From positions 248,001-312,000 of the forward strand of contig NZ_JACVAA010000002.1 of NCBI RefSeq assembly GCF_014851565.1: a DNA stretch of 64,000 bases. Direction: 5' to 3'. Made by a program: the position numbers and the translations under genes. This DNA comes from Pseudomonas sp. PDM15 (GTDB lineage: Bacteria; Pseudomonadota; Gammaproteobacteria; Pseudomonadales; Pseudomonadaceae). Within the stretch, counting starts at the first letter, position 1. Every line of letters begins with the position of its first letter. The notes below the pieces were generated by a model. The model made no database searches and was not told where the DNA came from. It saw nothing but the letters and a program-made list of their open reading frames with translations. Positions 15,867 through 24,077 of this stretch are shown here, piece by piece.

Positions 15867-16702
15867 TACGGAGCGGCCTGCGCTTCGATCATCCAACAGG
15901 CCGCCTCGAACTCCACCCGCCCGCCCCGCACGAAAGGCGCGAACGCCCCGCACAAGCGCTCGACCAGCGCCGCCCTGGCGCCCTCCTCCAGCTCCTGCAG
16001 CGCGATGCCGACCGGGCCCAGCCGGCTCAGGTAAGGCACCAGCGCAGACTCCGGCATGCTCAGAGGCACATCCAGCGGGCTTATCTCCACGCCGCCCCAG
16101 CCGCTTGCCGCCAACAGCTCCCGCACCCGCTGCGTCTCGGCGAAGGCGAACTGCCCCGGCGAGCCCGGGCGACGCACCGGCAGCTGCGGCAGCCAGGGAG
16201 CGGCCGTGCGCTCGGCCAGGGTCATGAAGGGATTCTCCGCGGCGCTGCGCCAGACGATCAGGCGCAGCTTCGCCCCGTCACTGGCGGCGCGGCGCAGGTT
16301 GGCGAAGGCGGCCTGGGGATCGGCAAAGAACATCACGCCGAAGCGCGAGATCAGCCGGTCGAAACTGGCGGGGTCGAACACATGGCTCTGCGCGTCGGCG
16401 CAGACGAATCGCGCCTGGCTGCCCTCGCGCTCGGATCGCGCCTGGGCCAGGGCCAGCATCGGTGCGGAGACATCGACGCCGACGCAGTCGGCATCCTGCC
16501 GACGCGCCGCGGCCAGGGTGGTGGCGCCGGTGCCGCAGCCGATATCCAGCACCCGCTCGTGGGCCTGCAGGCCGTCGATCAGCACCGGCTCGAAGGGCGC
16601 AAAAAGCTCGTCGAGCAGCGCCTGGGAGTCCACCCAGGCTTGCCCGCCGGCACCATTCCACAGTCGGCTTTGCTCCTCGGACAGCGATTGCAGCGTACTC
16701 AT
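15866..16702 (-). CDS. Class I SAM-dependent methyltransferase
   Basis: A 278-residue methyltransferase. Motif I is VLDIGCGTGATTLAAARR (residues ~50-67), followed by the acidic end of strand 2 (VGVDVSAPML) and the motif DRLISRFGVMFFADP. These define a Rossmann-fold methyltransferase of the UbiE/Methyltransf_25 type, but the substrate cannot be told. ATG 16700-16702 is chosen because GAGGAG stands eight bases upstream; an earlier in-frame start is not supported. It is convergent with cyaB across the repeat. Confidence 0.85.
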   Translation of the reverse strand: MSTLQSLSEEQSRLWNGAGGQAWVDSQALLDELFAPFEPVLIDGLQAHERVLDIGCGTGATTLAAARRQDADCVGVDVSAPMLALAQARSEREGSQARFVCADAQSHVFDPASFDRLISRFGVMFFADPQAAFANLRRAASDGAKLRLIVWRSAAENPFMTLAERTAAPWLPQLPVRRPGSPGQFAFAETQRVRELLAASGWGGVEISPLDVPLSMPESALVPYLSRLGPVGIALQELEEGARAALVERLCGAFAPFVRGGRVEFEAACWMIEAQAAP

Positions 16703-16795
16703 GTCGTGCTCCTCACGATGGTAATCGTCAGGAGTACTCTGCCAGTTCAAGTCGACTTGAGGTCAAGCGCCTTTTTGCGGAGAGCTCGCAGAACC

Positions 16796-17824
16796 TCAGG
16801 TGCTCGGCAGCGCGTCCGGCTCACCGCACGGCTCGCCGTCCAGCAACGGCTGCGCCGCCAGGAACTCCAGCGCCGAGGCGCGCCAGGACTGGCGCGCGGC
16901 ATGTTCGGCGCACACCGCCCTATCCAGCTGCAGCGCCGCCCGACAGGCCTGGCCCAGGTCCTCGTCCATCACCCCGGTCACGCCCTGCTCCAGCACATCC
17001 AGCGGCCCGGCCACCGGGAAGGCCGCCACCGGCGTACCACAGGCCAGCGCCTCGAGCATCACCAGGCCAAAGGTGTCGGTACGCGAGGGGAACACCAGCA
17101 CGCTGGCTCCCGCGAAGGACTGCGCCAGCGCCTCGCCCTGCTGGAAGCCGAGGAAACGTGCCTGCGGGTAATCGTGCTCCAGCACCGTCCGCTCCGGGCC
17201 ATCGCCGACCACGCGTTTCTCGCCCGGCAGCTCCAGATCGAGGAAGGCACGCAGGTTCTTCTCCGCAGCCAGGCGACCGACGTAGAGAAACACCGGCGCG
17301 ACCGGAGCCTGCAGTTGCGGGCGGAAGCGCGCGCCGTCGACACCTTTGCGCCACAAGCGCAGCCGGCCGAGGCCCTGGGCGGCGAACTCCTCGCGCAGGC
17401 GCTCGGTGCTCACCAGCACCGCCTGGCTGGGCCGATGGAAGCGGCGCAGGTAGGCATAGCCCCAGCTCAGCGGCAGCCACGACCAGCGGGTATGCACGTA
17501 CTCGGGGAAGCGGGTGTGGATGGCGCTGGAGAATACCAGCCCGCGCCGCATCAGCCAGCGCCGCGCGGCCCAGCCCAACGGGCCTTCGGTGGCCAGGTGC
17601 ACACAGTCCGGACGAAAGTCGCGGATCGCCGGGCCGACCCGCCACAGGTCCCAGGTCAGGGGAATCTCCGGGTAGCTCGGGCATGGCAGGTGGTTGAAGT
17701 CCTGCGGCGACAGCACCTTGACCAGGTGGCCGAGGCTGCGCAGCTCGCCAACCAGTGCCTGCAGGCTGGTGACCACGCCATTGACCTGGGGATGCCAGGC
17801 ATCGCTGACGATGAGAATCCTCAT
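16796..17824 (-). CDS. Family 4 glycosyltransferase, probable glycolipid synthase
   Basis: A 342-residue GT-B glycosyltransferase: N-terminal RILIVSDAWHPQVNGVVTSLQALVGEL, and the donor-site motif SRTDTFGLVMLEALACGTPVAAF with the E-x7-E-type glutamate. It belongs to the MgtA/SQD2-like group that puts hexoses or uronic acids on diacylglycerol. Its start overlaps the end of the metallophosphoesterase gene by four bases (17821-17824), so they are translationally coupled. From memory the P. aeruginosa homologue is Agt1, induced by phosphate starvation and making glycolipids. The function is therefore inferred from family and pairing. Confidence 0.82.
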   Translation of the reverse strand: MRILIVSDAWHPQVNGVVTSLQALVGELRSLGHLVKVLSPQDFNHLPCPSYPEIPLTWDLWRVGPAIRDFRPDCVHLATEGPLGWAARRWLMRRGLVFSSAIHTRFPEYVHTRWSWLPLSWGYAYLRRFHRPSQAVLVSTERLREEFAAQGLGRLRLWRKGVDGARFRPQLQAPVAPVFLYVGRLAAEKNLRAFLDLELPGEKRVVGDGPERTVLEHDYPQARFLGFQQGEALAQSFAGASVLVFPSRTDTFGLVMLEALACGTPVAAFPVAGPLDVLEQGVTGVMDEDLGQACRAALQLDRAVCAEHAARQSWRASALEFLAAQPLLDGEPCGEPDALPST

Positions 17825-18630
17825 GCCGCCTGCCCGAGGGTCGCCAGCGCGTCGGCCTGTGCCTGCTCATCGGCCAGCCGGTAGAGCTGGATACTGCCGT
17901 CCAGGTGCTCGATCAGCGCCGTGCACGACTCCACCCAGTCGCCGCAATTCATGTACTCGACCCCTCCGACCCGGCGGATCTCGGCGTGGTGGATATGGCC
18001 GCAGACGGCGCCGTCCAACCCGCGCTTGACGCACTCGTGGGCGATGGACTCCTCGAAGTCACTGATGAAGTTCACCGCCGTCTTGACCTTGTGCTTGAGA
18101 AACGCCGACAGCGACCAGTAGCCGTAGCCCCAGCGCTCGCGCCAGTGGTTGAGCCAGCGGTTGAGGGTCAGTGTGAACTCGTAGGCCGAGTCGCCGAGGA
18201 AGGCCAGCCACTTGTGGTAACGGGTGATCACGTCGAACTGGTCGCCATGGATCACCAGCAGCTGGCGGCCGTCGGCCGTGGTATGCACCGCCTCGTCAAC
18301 TAGCTGGATATTGCCGAGCATCAGCGTGGAATAGCGACGCAGGAATTCGTCGTGGTTGCCGGTGACGTAGATCACCTCCGTGCCGCGCTTGCTCATGGTC
18401 AGCAGGCGGCGGATCACGTTGGTGTGCGCCTGCGGCCAGTAGATGCCGCCGCGCAGCTTCCAGCCGTCGATGATGTCGCCGACCAGGTAGATACGGTCGG
18501 CCTGGTAGCGCTTGAGGAACCCGGCCAGGCGCTCGGCCTGGCAATCGCGGGTGCCTAGGTGAACATCGGAAATCCACAAGGTGCGGACATGCTGCTTGCG
18601 ACTGGGCTTGCTGCGCTCGGCGATGCTCAT
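17821..18630 (-). CDS. plcP: Metallophosphoesterase, probable phospholipase C PlcP
   Basis: A 269-residue calcineurin-like phosphoesterase. All metal motifs are present: SDVHLG (residues ~20-25), GDIIDGWK, GNHDEF, IHGDQFD and CGHIHHAE. It resembles LpxH superficially but has the longer PlcP-type middle region (NRWLNHWRERWGYGYWSLSAFLKHKVKTAV). PlcP cleaves membrane phospholipids to diacylglycerol when phosphate is scarce; the coupled glycosyltransferase then builds phosphorus-free glycolipids on it. A candidate Pho box 43-71 bases before the start supports this reading against LpxH-type lipid A synthesis. Confidence 0.8.
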   Translation of the reverse strand: MSIAERSKPSRKQHVRTLWISDVHLGTRDCQAERLAGFLKRYQADRIYLVGDIIDGWKLRGGIYWPQAHTNVIRRLLTMSKRGTEVIYVTGNHDEFLRRYSTLMLGNIQLVDEAVHTTADGRQLLVIHGDQFDVITRYHKWLAFLGDSAYEFTLTLNRWLNHWRERWGYGYWSLSAFLKHKVKTAVNFISDFEESIAHECVKRGLDGAVCGHIHHAEIRRVGGVEYMNCGDWVESCTALIEHLDGSIQLYRLADEQAQADALATLGQAA

Positions 18631-18672
18631 GGGCGGCCTCCGGCTGGGTTTAGCCGAGATTGCGCGCCCGCG

Positions 18673-18701
18673 GTGAAATGACCATGACAGGAAAATGGCG
18701 A
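18673..18701 (-). promoter_or_regulatory. Candidate Pho box upstream of plcP
   Basis: On the minus strand three seven-base units lie at 11-base intervals: TCGCCAT, CTGTCAT, ATTTCAC, separated by TTTC and GGTC. The middle unit matches the PhoB half-site exactly; the outer ones match at four of seven positions. It lies 43-71 bases before plcP. The -10 that should follow is weak. Confidence 0.55.
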
Positions 18702-18763
18702 TTACATGACGACCAGCGCGGCTGTTCCGGCATGTACACTGACCGCTCGATCAGGAGTTCGCC

Positions 18764-19513
18764 ATGCAGCAGCTGCTCTCCCTGCGCCACTACCACCACG
18801 AACAGATTGCCCACAGCCACGAGCATGCCCAGCTGGTATTCGGCCTCAGCGGCCAGCTGGACTTCGAAGTGGGCGGGCGCGGCTGCCAGGTCTCCAGCCT
18901 GAGCCTGGCCGTGGTGCCGCCGGGCGCTCACCACGCTTGCGCCAGCCCCCGGGGCAGCCAGTGCCTGGTGCTCGACGTTCCGATGGATGGCTGGCTGCAG
19001 CAGCGTCTCGGCCACCACGCCGATGCCAGCCGCCGCCTGCTGGACAGGCCCGGCCGACTGCAGCTCGACCCGGCCCAGGGCCAGTTGGTCAACTGGCTGG
19101 CAGCCAGCCCGATCAACGATGAAGTGATCGGCCAGCAAGGCGCCGCCCTGCTCCTGGCCAGCCTGAGCAACACCGCCGCGCCCGCACCGATCACCCTCGG
19201 CCTGCCGCTGGCCAGGATCGAGGCCTATATCGAGCGCCACTGCGCCCATCCGCTGCAGGTGGCCGACCTGGCGCGCCTGTGTGGTCTGTCGGCGGCGCGC
19301 TTTCATGCGCGTTTCCTCGCCGAAACCGGCCACACGCCGATGGAGCATGTCCGCGCCCTGCGCCTGCAACTGGGGCGCCGGTGGCTGCTGCACAGCCGCC
19401 TGCCGGTGGGCGAGATCGCCGCGCGGGTCGGCTACGCCTCGCAGAGTGCCTTTACCGCGGCGCTGGTCCGCGAGTTCGGCCTGACGCCACGCCAGCTGCG
19501 CACGAGCGCCTGA
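18764..19513 (+). CDS. AraC-family regulator with cupin sensor
   Basis: A 249-residue regulator. The N-terminal ~90 residues look like the AraC cupin (HEHAQLVFGLSGQLDFEVGG ... VVPPGAHHAC) and the C-terminal ~100 carry paired helix-turn-helices (LQVADLARLCGLSAARFHARFLAETGHTPMEHVRALRLQ; IAARVGYASQSAFTAALVREFGLTPRQLR). The cupin histidines suggest a small-molecule or metal ligand. It is divergent from plcP, whose promoter region it shares, and is followed by csaA after 91 bases. Confidence 0.88.
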   Translation: MQQLLSLRHYHHEQIAHSHEHAQLVFGLSGQLDFEVGGRGCQVSSLSLAVVPPGAHHACASPRGSQCLVLDVPMDGWLQQRLGHHADASRRLLDRPGRLQLDPAQGQLVNWLAASPINDEVIGQQGAALLLASLSNTAAPAPITLGLPLARIEAYIERHCAHPLQVADLARLCGLSAARFHARFLAETGHTPMEHVRALRLQLGRRWLLHSRLPVGEIAARVGYASQSAFTAALVREFGLTPRQLRTSA

Positions 19514-19604
19514 CGCGAGTCGCGCGACAAAGCCCGCGAGTCCTGCGACAGACCACCGTGCGCTGCACGCCTAGACTCTGCCGATCATCAGGAGAGTTGC
19601 CGTC

Positions 19605-19940
19605 ATGCAGACCATCGAATGGCAGGACTTCGAGCGCGTGGAACTGCGCGTCGGCACCCTGCTCAACGCCTACCCCAACGCCAAGGCGATCAAGCCGGCC
19701 TATGTGCTGGAGGTCGACCTGGGCGAGCTCGGGGTAAAGACCTCCAGCGCCCAGCTCACCGCCCACTATGGCGCCGCGGAGCTGATCGGCCGCCAGGTGC
19801 TGTGCGTGTGCAACTTCGCACCGAAGCGGATCGCCGGCGTGCGCTCCGAAGTGCTGGTGACCGGCGTCTACGATCAAGACGGCAAGGTGGTACTGGCCAG
19901 CTTCGACAGGCCTCTACCCAATGGCGCGCGACTGGCCTGA
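19605..19940 (+). CDS. csaA: CsaA-type tRNA-binding domain protein
   Basis: A 111-residue stand-alone tRNA-binding (EMAP/ARC1-like OB fold) protein: FERVELRVGTLLNAYPNAKAIKPAYVLEVDLGELGVKTSSAQLTAHY and VLCVCNFAPKRIAGVRSEVLVTG are the family signatures. CsaA dimers bind tRNA and have been proposed as secretion chaperones in Bacillus. GGAGAG stands before the ATG and a CTAGACT -10-like element 28 bases further upstream. The EamA gene follows after 48 bases. Confidence 0.92.
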   Translation: MQTIEWQDFERVELRVGTLLNAYPNAKAIKPAYVLEVDLGELGVKTSSAQLTAHYGAAELIGRQVLCVCNFAPKRIAGVRSEVLVTGVYDQDGKVVLASFDRPLPNGARLA

Positions 19941-19988
19941 GCCTGTTCCGCGTCAGCTTTACTCCGTTTCCCGCAGCCTGGAAAAATC

Positions 19989-20861
19989 ATGCAACACCGC
20001 ACTGCCCTCTTCGCCCTGCACCTGGGCGCACTGTTCTTCGGCCTGTCCGGCATCTTCGGCAAGCTGGCGCTGGCCGCACCGCTGGTGATCGTGTTCGGCC
20101 GCGCGCTGTTCGCCGTGGCCGCCCTCGGCGTATTCGCCCGTCTGGGCGAGCCGCTGGCGACCATCAGCTGGCGCCGGCGCCTGGCCCTGGCCGGCGCCGG
20201 TCTGCTGCTGGGCGGGCACTGGTGGGCGTTCTTCATCGCGGTGAAAGTCTCGGGCGTGGCAGTGGCCACCCTCGGCTTCGCCAGTTTCCCGGCCTTCACC
20301 GTGCTGCTGGAGGGGCTGCTATTCCGCGAGAAGGTGCGCCTGGCCGAATGGGGCGTGGTGGCGCTGGTCAGCCTCGGCCTGGTGCTGGTGACCCCGCACT
20401 TCGACCTGGGCAGCGACGCCACCATCGGCCTGGCCTGGGCGATCTTCTCCGGCCTACTGTTCGCCCTGGTCTCGGTGTCCAACCGCGCCACCACGGCCGG
20501 GGTGAAGCCGGCCCAGGCCGCCCTGTGGCAGAACCTGGCGATCCTGCTGGTGACCTTGCCGCTGGCCTGGTCGGCCCTACCCGAGGTACGCGCGCTGGAC
20601 TGGCTGTGGATCGGCCTGCTCGGCCTGCTGTGCACGGCGCTGGCGCACAGCCTGTTCGTCGCCAGCCTGCGCGTGCTCAACGCGCGCAGCGCCTCGGTGG
20701 TGTTCGCCCTGGAGCCGGTCTACGGCATCGCCTTCGCCTGGTGGCTGTTCAACGAGCAGCCCGGCGTGCGCATGCTGTTCGGCGGCGCGCTGATCCTGCT
20801 GGCCACGGTGATCTCGGCACGCCTGAGCAAGCATGCGGCCAGCGTCGAGGATGTGGCCTAG
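19989..20861 (+). CDS. EamA/DMT-family permease
   Basis: A 290-residue inner membrane transporter with ten hydrophobic helices arranged as two EamA repeats (residues ~1-130 and ~140-280). Recognisable stretches are LFFGLSGIFGKLALAAP, GLLFREKVRLAEWGVVALVSLGLVLV and FALEPVYGIAFAWWLFNEQPGVRMLFGGALILLATV. The substrate is not deducible; relatives export amino acids or metabolites. Its stop overlaps the stop of the convergent SelT-like gene. Confidence 0.88.
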   Translation: MQHRTALFALHLGALFFGLSGIFGKLALAAPLVIVFGRALFAVAALGVFARLGEPLATISWRRRLALAGAGLLLGGHWWAFFIAVKVSGVAVATLGFASFPAFTVLLEGLLFREKVRLAEWGVVALVSLGLVLVTPHFDLGSDATIGLAWAIFSGLLFALVSVSNRATTAGVKPAQAALWQNLAILLVTLPLAWSALPEVRALDWLWIGLLGLLCTALAHSLFVASLRVLNARSASVVFALEPVYGIAFAWWLFNEQPGVRMLFGGALILLATVISARLSKHAASVEDVA

Positions 20862-21136
20862 CGGTCGTTGTGGCCCAGGTCGCGCTCGGGATCGATCAGG
20901 TCGCGCAGGCGCTGCTTGAGTACCTTGGCCTCGGGAAAGCCTCCATCGGCCTTGCGCTCCCACAGCTGCACCCCGTCGCAGACGATGCGGAACACCCCGC
21001 CGGTGCCCGGCTGCAGGCTGACCATGCCGAGCTCGTCGGCGAAGGTGCTGAGCAGCTCCTGGGCCAGCCAGGCGGCACGCAGCAGCCATTGGCACTGGGT
21101 GCAGTAAGTGATCACCACCTCGGGTTTGCTGGTCAT
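20858..21136 (-). CDS. SelT/SelW/SelH-family (Rdx) selenoprotein-like, Cys form
   Basis: A 92-residue thioredoxin-like protein beginning TSKPEVVITYCTQCQWLLRAAWLAQELL. The CTQC motif takes the place of the Cys-x-x-Sec motif of eukaryotic SelW/SelT, and GTGGVFRIVCDGVQLWERKADGGFPEAKVLKQRLRDLI is the rest of the Rdx fold. It probably acts in thiol redox chemistry, partner unknown. ATG 21134-21136 is chosen because the family begins a few residues before CxxC; a longer frame upstream is non-homologous. Confidence 0.85.
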   Translation of the reverse strand: MTSKPEVVITYCTQCQWLLRAAWLAQELLSTFADELGMVSLQPGTGGVFRIVCDGVQLWERKADGGFPEAKVLKQRLRDLIDPERDLGHNDR

Positions 21137-21189
21137 GCGGCGGCTCCTGGCCTGAATCGGGGCGCCATGATAGCGCCGTAGAAAGGACA

Positions 21190-21212
21190 ACGCCGTGGTC
21201 ATGCCACGGCGT
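21190..21212 (-). terminator. Terminator-like hairpin after the FimV-like gene
   Basis: Perfect nine-base stem ACGCCGTGG/CCACGGCGT with a five-base loop, 18 bases beyond the stop of the FimV-like gene; on the minus strand it is followed by TTGTCCTTTCT, a broken T tract. Confidence 0.6.
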
Positions 21213-21230
21213 CGGCCTTCCCGCCCTTGA

Positions 21231-23270
21231 TCATGCGATCTTCGCCAACAGCTCCCGGGCGCGCTCGCGCTCTTCCTCATCACCCTCGCTGATCACCTCG
21301 TTGAGGATGTCGCAGGCGCTGCCAATATCGCCCTGCTCGATATAGGCCAGCGCCAGGTTCAACTTGACCAGATGCTCGCGGTTCCCAGCCAGGTGATCCA
21401 GGTCGCTGTGCAGCGGCCCCTGGCGCTCCTTGGTCGGCTCCGGCGACAAGTCGTCGTCCAGCACCTGCTCCTGGGGCAGCTCGGCGAAGGACTCCAGCAC
21501 CTCCATCTCCAGCACTTCCGGCAGCTCCTGCAGGTTGGAGCGGAAATGCGGATCGGGCGCCTGCTCCTGCGCGGTCCGCGCCCGCACTGACTGCTCGGGC
21601 CGGAACGGGCTGACCAGATCCCAGTCGGCGTCCAGCGACAGGTCGTCGAGATTGAGCTGGAACTCGTCCGGCGCCACCACGACCGGCTCCGGCTCGTCCA
21701 GCTGCAGCACCGCGTCGGCCAGCGGCACCTCCTGCTGTGGGCGTTGCAGCGCAGCGTAGCGCGCACGTATCTGGTCAACCTGCACATGACTGGCGCCCAG
21801 CTCGCGCAGCCGGCGCTCCTGCTCGAAGAAGGCGGCGGCATCGCCCAGCTCGCCGTACACCTCGAACAGACGCAGGCGCAGGTCGAGCCGCTCGGGATGC
21901 TGGATCAACGCCTTGCGCAGGACATTACCGGCATCGGCGAAGCGGCCATACGCGATATAGATATTGGCCCCCTCCAGCGGGTCGGCGGCACTGGCGGGCA
22001 GTCGCTGTGCGGGCGGCGGAGCCATTACTGTCTGAAGCTCCTCCTCGTCGACCTGCAGCGGCGGCTCCGGGGCCGCCGCCGGCTGCGGCGTGGCCAGCAC
22101 ACGCAACTCCGGCCTGGGCTCGGGAGTGATCGGCCGGCTCTGTGGCTCGGGCTCGCGCAACGGACGCCGGCGGCCGAGCAGCCAGGCACTCGCCAGCAGG
22201 ATGAGGATCAGCAAGAGGCTGCCCAGCCACAGCGCCCAATCCCAGCCGCGTTCGGCCGGTGCAGGCACGAGCGGGCGGGAGGGCTGCGCCACCGGTTGCG
22301 GCTCGGCCACCGCGGGCGCGGGCGCCGACTGGCGCTGTTGCAGGTCATCGCGAATCTGCTGCAGCTGGCGATCCTTCTCGGCCATCTGCGCCTGCAGCTG
22401 GACCAGCTGGCTCTGCAGAGCGTCCACGGCGCTGCGCAGCTCCTGGTTCTGTGCGGTGACGCCGGCCAGCTCGGCATCCCGCCGCTCGACCTCAAGCGGT
22501 GCTACGGCGGCCGGCTGCTCGGCGGGCTGGTCGATCGGTTGTGCGACCGGCGCATTGCTAACGACTGGCGCGGCCGATGCCGAGTCGGGCAACAACAGCT
22601 CAGCCTCGGCGCGCAGGCGATTGCGATCACCGCCGCTGAACGCGTCTGGGTTGAGCGCATGCAGGTCGGCCATTAGCGCTTCGCGGCTGCTCGTACTGCC
22701 ACCGGCCTGCAGGCGCCCGGCGATGCTCCACAGGCTGTCGCCAGGCTGCACCCGGTAACGCTCACCACGGCTGGCCAGCGGCATTGCCCGCGGCGGCGCG
22801 GTCGGGCGCACCGGCGGAGCCTCAGCTTCCTGGGGCTGCGGCTCCAGGCTTACCTGCGGACTGAAAGCGGCCGAGCCTGGCGGGTCAATCAGCACCGTGT
22901 ATTCACGCAGCAGGCTGCCCCCCGGGCGCGCCACCTCGATGATGAAGTTCAGGTACGGCTCGCGCACCGGCTTGCTGGACGCCACCCGGATCAGGTTGCG
23001 TCCGCCACCCAGTACCGGGGTGAAGCGCAGGTCGTTGAGAAAGTAGAAGCGATCGACGCCAGCGCGATTGAAATCTTCGACGCTGGCCAGGCGGACCTTG
23101 ATCTCGTCGGCGCTCAGGTCGCCGACTTCGAGCAGCTCGATCTGCGCGTCCAGCGGCTGGTTCAGTGCCGAATGCAGACTGATTTCACCCAGCCCCAGGG
23201 CGGGCACCAGGCCGGAGTAGAAGGCAGACCCGGAAACGAGGGTCAGCAGCAGGTGACGGATGCGAGCCAT
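21231..23270 (-). CDS. FimV-like LysM inner membrane protein
   Basis: A 679-residue protein with signal peptide (to about residue 26), the FimV N-terminal domain (LGEISLHSALNQPLDAQIELLEVGDLSADEIKVRLAS), a LysM peptidoglycan-binding motif (YRVQPGDSLWSIAGRL, residues ~170-185), a coiled coil (residues ~265-310), one membrane helix (LWLGSLLLILILLASAWLLG, ~345-365) and an acidic cytoplasmic part ending in the FimV C-terminal TPR (LNLALAYIEQGDIGSACDILNEV). It is shorter than canonical FimV (about 900 residues) and its neighbours are not those of fimV, so it is probably a paralogue. Confidence 0.85.
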   Translation of the reverse strand: MARIRHLLLTLVSGSAFYSGLVPALGLGEISLHSALNQPLDAQIELLEVGDLSADEIKVRLASVEDFNRAGVDRFYFLNDLRFTPVLGGGRNLIRVASSKPVREPYLNFIIEVARPGGSLLREYTVLIDPPGSAAFSPQVSLEPQPQEAEAPPVRPTAPPRAMPLASRGERYRVQPGDSLWSIAGRLQAGGSTSSREALMADLHALNPDAFSGGDRNRLRAEAELLLPDSASAAPVVSNAPVAQPIDQPAEQPAAVAPLEVERRDAELAGVTAQNQELRSAVDALQSQLVQLQAQMAEKDRQLQQIRDDLQQRQSAPAPAVAEPQPVAQPSRPLVPAPAERGWDWALWLGSLLLILILLASAWLLGRRRPLREPEPQSRPITPEPRPELRVLATPQPAAAPEPPLQVDEEELQTVMAPPPAQRLPASAADPLEGANIYIAYGRFADAGNVLRKALIQHPERLDLRLRLFEVYGELGDAAAFFEQERRLRELGASHVQVDQIRARYAALQRPQQEVPLADAVLQLDEPEPVVVAPDEFQLNLDDLSLDADWDLVSPFRPEQSVRARTAQEQAPDPHFRSNLQELPEVLEMEVLESFAELPQEQVLDDDLSPEPTKERQGPLHSDLDHLAGNREHLVKLNLALAYIEQGDIGSACDILNEVISEGDEEERERARELLAKIA

Positions 23271-23525
23271 AGGCTCCTCCCCGACACGGCCTGACCGGCA
23301 TATCCCTGGGCGTAATGATTTATCCCCGGCGGGTCTGGCGTGTGCTCAGCACTTGTCGGGCAGGCGTTCCCTTGCGGCCCGGCAAGCCCGCCCAGAGAGG
23401 TGGTATTTGAGTACCGAACTGGCGGGCATAAGGGCAGCTTAAGAAAGCACCGAAACAAACGCCAACGGCGATTTATGCTAAATCGCGATAGGAAAAGGCC
23501 TGGATGTAGCGGAAAGACCCAAGGA

Positions 23526-23960
23526 TCAAGTCTTTTCCAGGTTGCCCAGAATGCGTGCGTGGACGCTCTGGCACAGGCGCTGCTCCTCCTCGCTGACGCC
23601 GGCGAACAGCTCCTTGCGCAGCTGCAGGGCAATGCTCTCGATCTGCTCGATCAGGGGCCGCGCCTTGGCGCTGAGCACCACCTTCTTGGCCCGGCGGTCT
23701 TCCGGCACGGCGATGCGCCGCACCAGCTCCTGGGACTCCAGGCCATCGAGCAGGCGGGCCAGGGTCGGGCCCTCCACCCCCACGGTCTGCGCCAGCTCGC
23801 GCTGGGTCGGCGCTTCCTTGAGCAGAGCCAGGTGCAGGAGCACCAGCCAGCGTGCCTGGGACAGGCCGAGGCCGGAGAGACGGCGGTCCAGCTCGGCGCG
23901 CCAGGCGCGGGAAAGCTGGGCCAGCTGCATACCGAAACTGTGGTGCGCGAAGTTGTGCAT
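23526..23960 (-). CDS. MarR-family transcriptional regulator
   Basis: A 144-residue winged-helix regulator. LSQARWLVLLHLALLKEAPTQRELAQTVGVEGPTLARLLDGLESQELVRRIAVPEDRRAKKVVLSAKARPLIEQI is the full MarR DNA-binding core with the wing DRRAKK. Ligand and target are unknown. A 12-base palindrome in the AT-rich gap upstream (24030-24041) is a likely autoregulatory operator. The FimV-like gene lies downstream on the same strand after 255 bases, which contain a seven-base inverted repeat at 23468-23486 and no gene. Confidence 0.9.
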   Translation of the reverse strand: MHNFAHHSFGMQLAQLSRAWRAELDRRLSGLGLSQARWLVLLHLALLKEAPTQRELAQTVGVEGPTLARLLDGLESQELVRRIAVPEDRRAKKVVLSAKARPLIEQIESIALQLRKELFAGVSEEEQRLCQSVHARILGNLEKT

Positions 23961-24029
23961 AGAAGACTCTCACTGGTCCCTGCCGCCGCCCACTCCCCGA
24001 ATCGTGTGGACAGCAGAAAAACCTAATTA

Positions 24030-24041
24030 TTAGTCAACTAA
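24030..24041. promoter_or_regulatory. Candidate MarR operator
   Basis: Palindrome TTAGT-CA-ACTAA in a short AT-rich stretch 70 bases before the MarR gene. The minus strand reads TTGACT here, which could be a -35, so binding would block the promoter. Confidence 0.5.
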
Positions 24042-24077
24042 CCATAACCCCGGGAACGGCCTTCGCCAAGCCCGCCG

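Noticed and set aside
17821..18630. Metallophosphoesterase called as LpxH
   Set aside because: Metal motifs alone fit both, but the middle region, coupling to a glycosyltransferase and candidate Pho box fit PlcP better.
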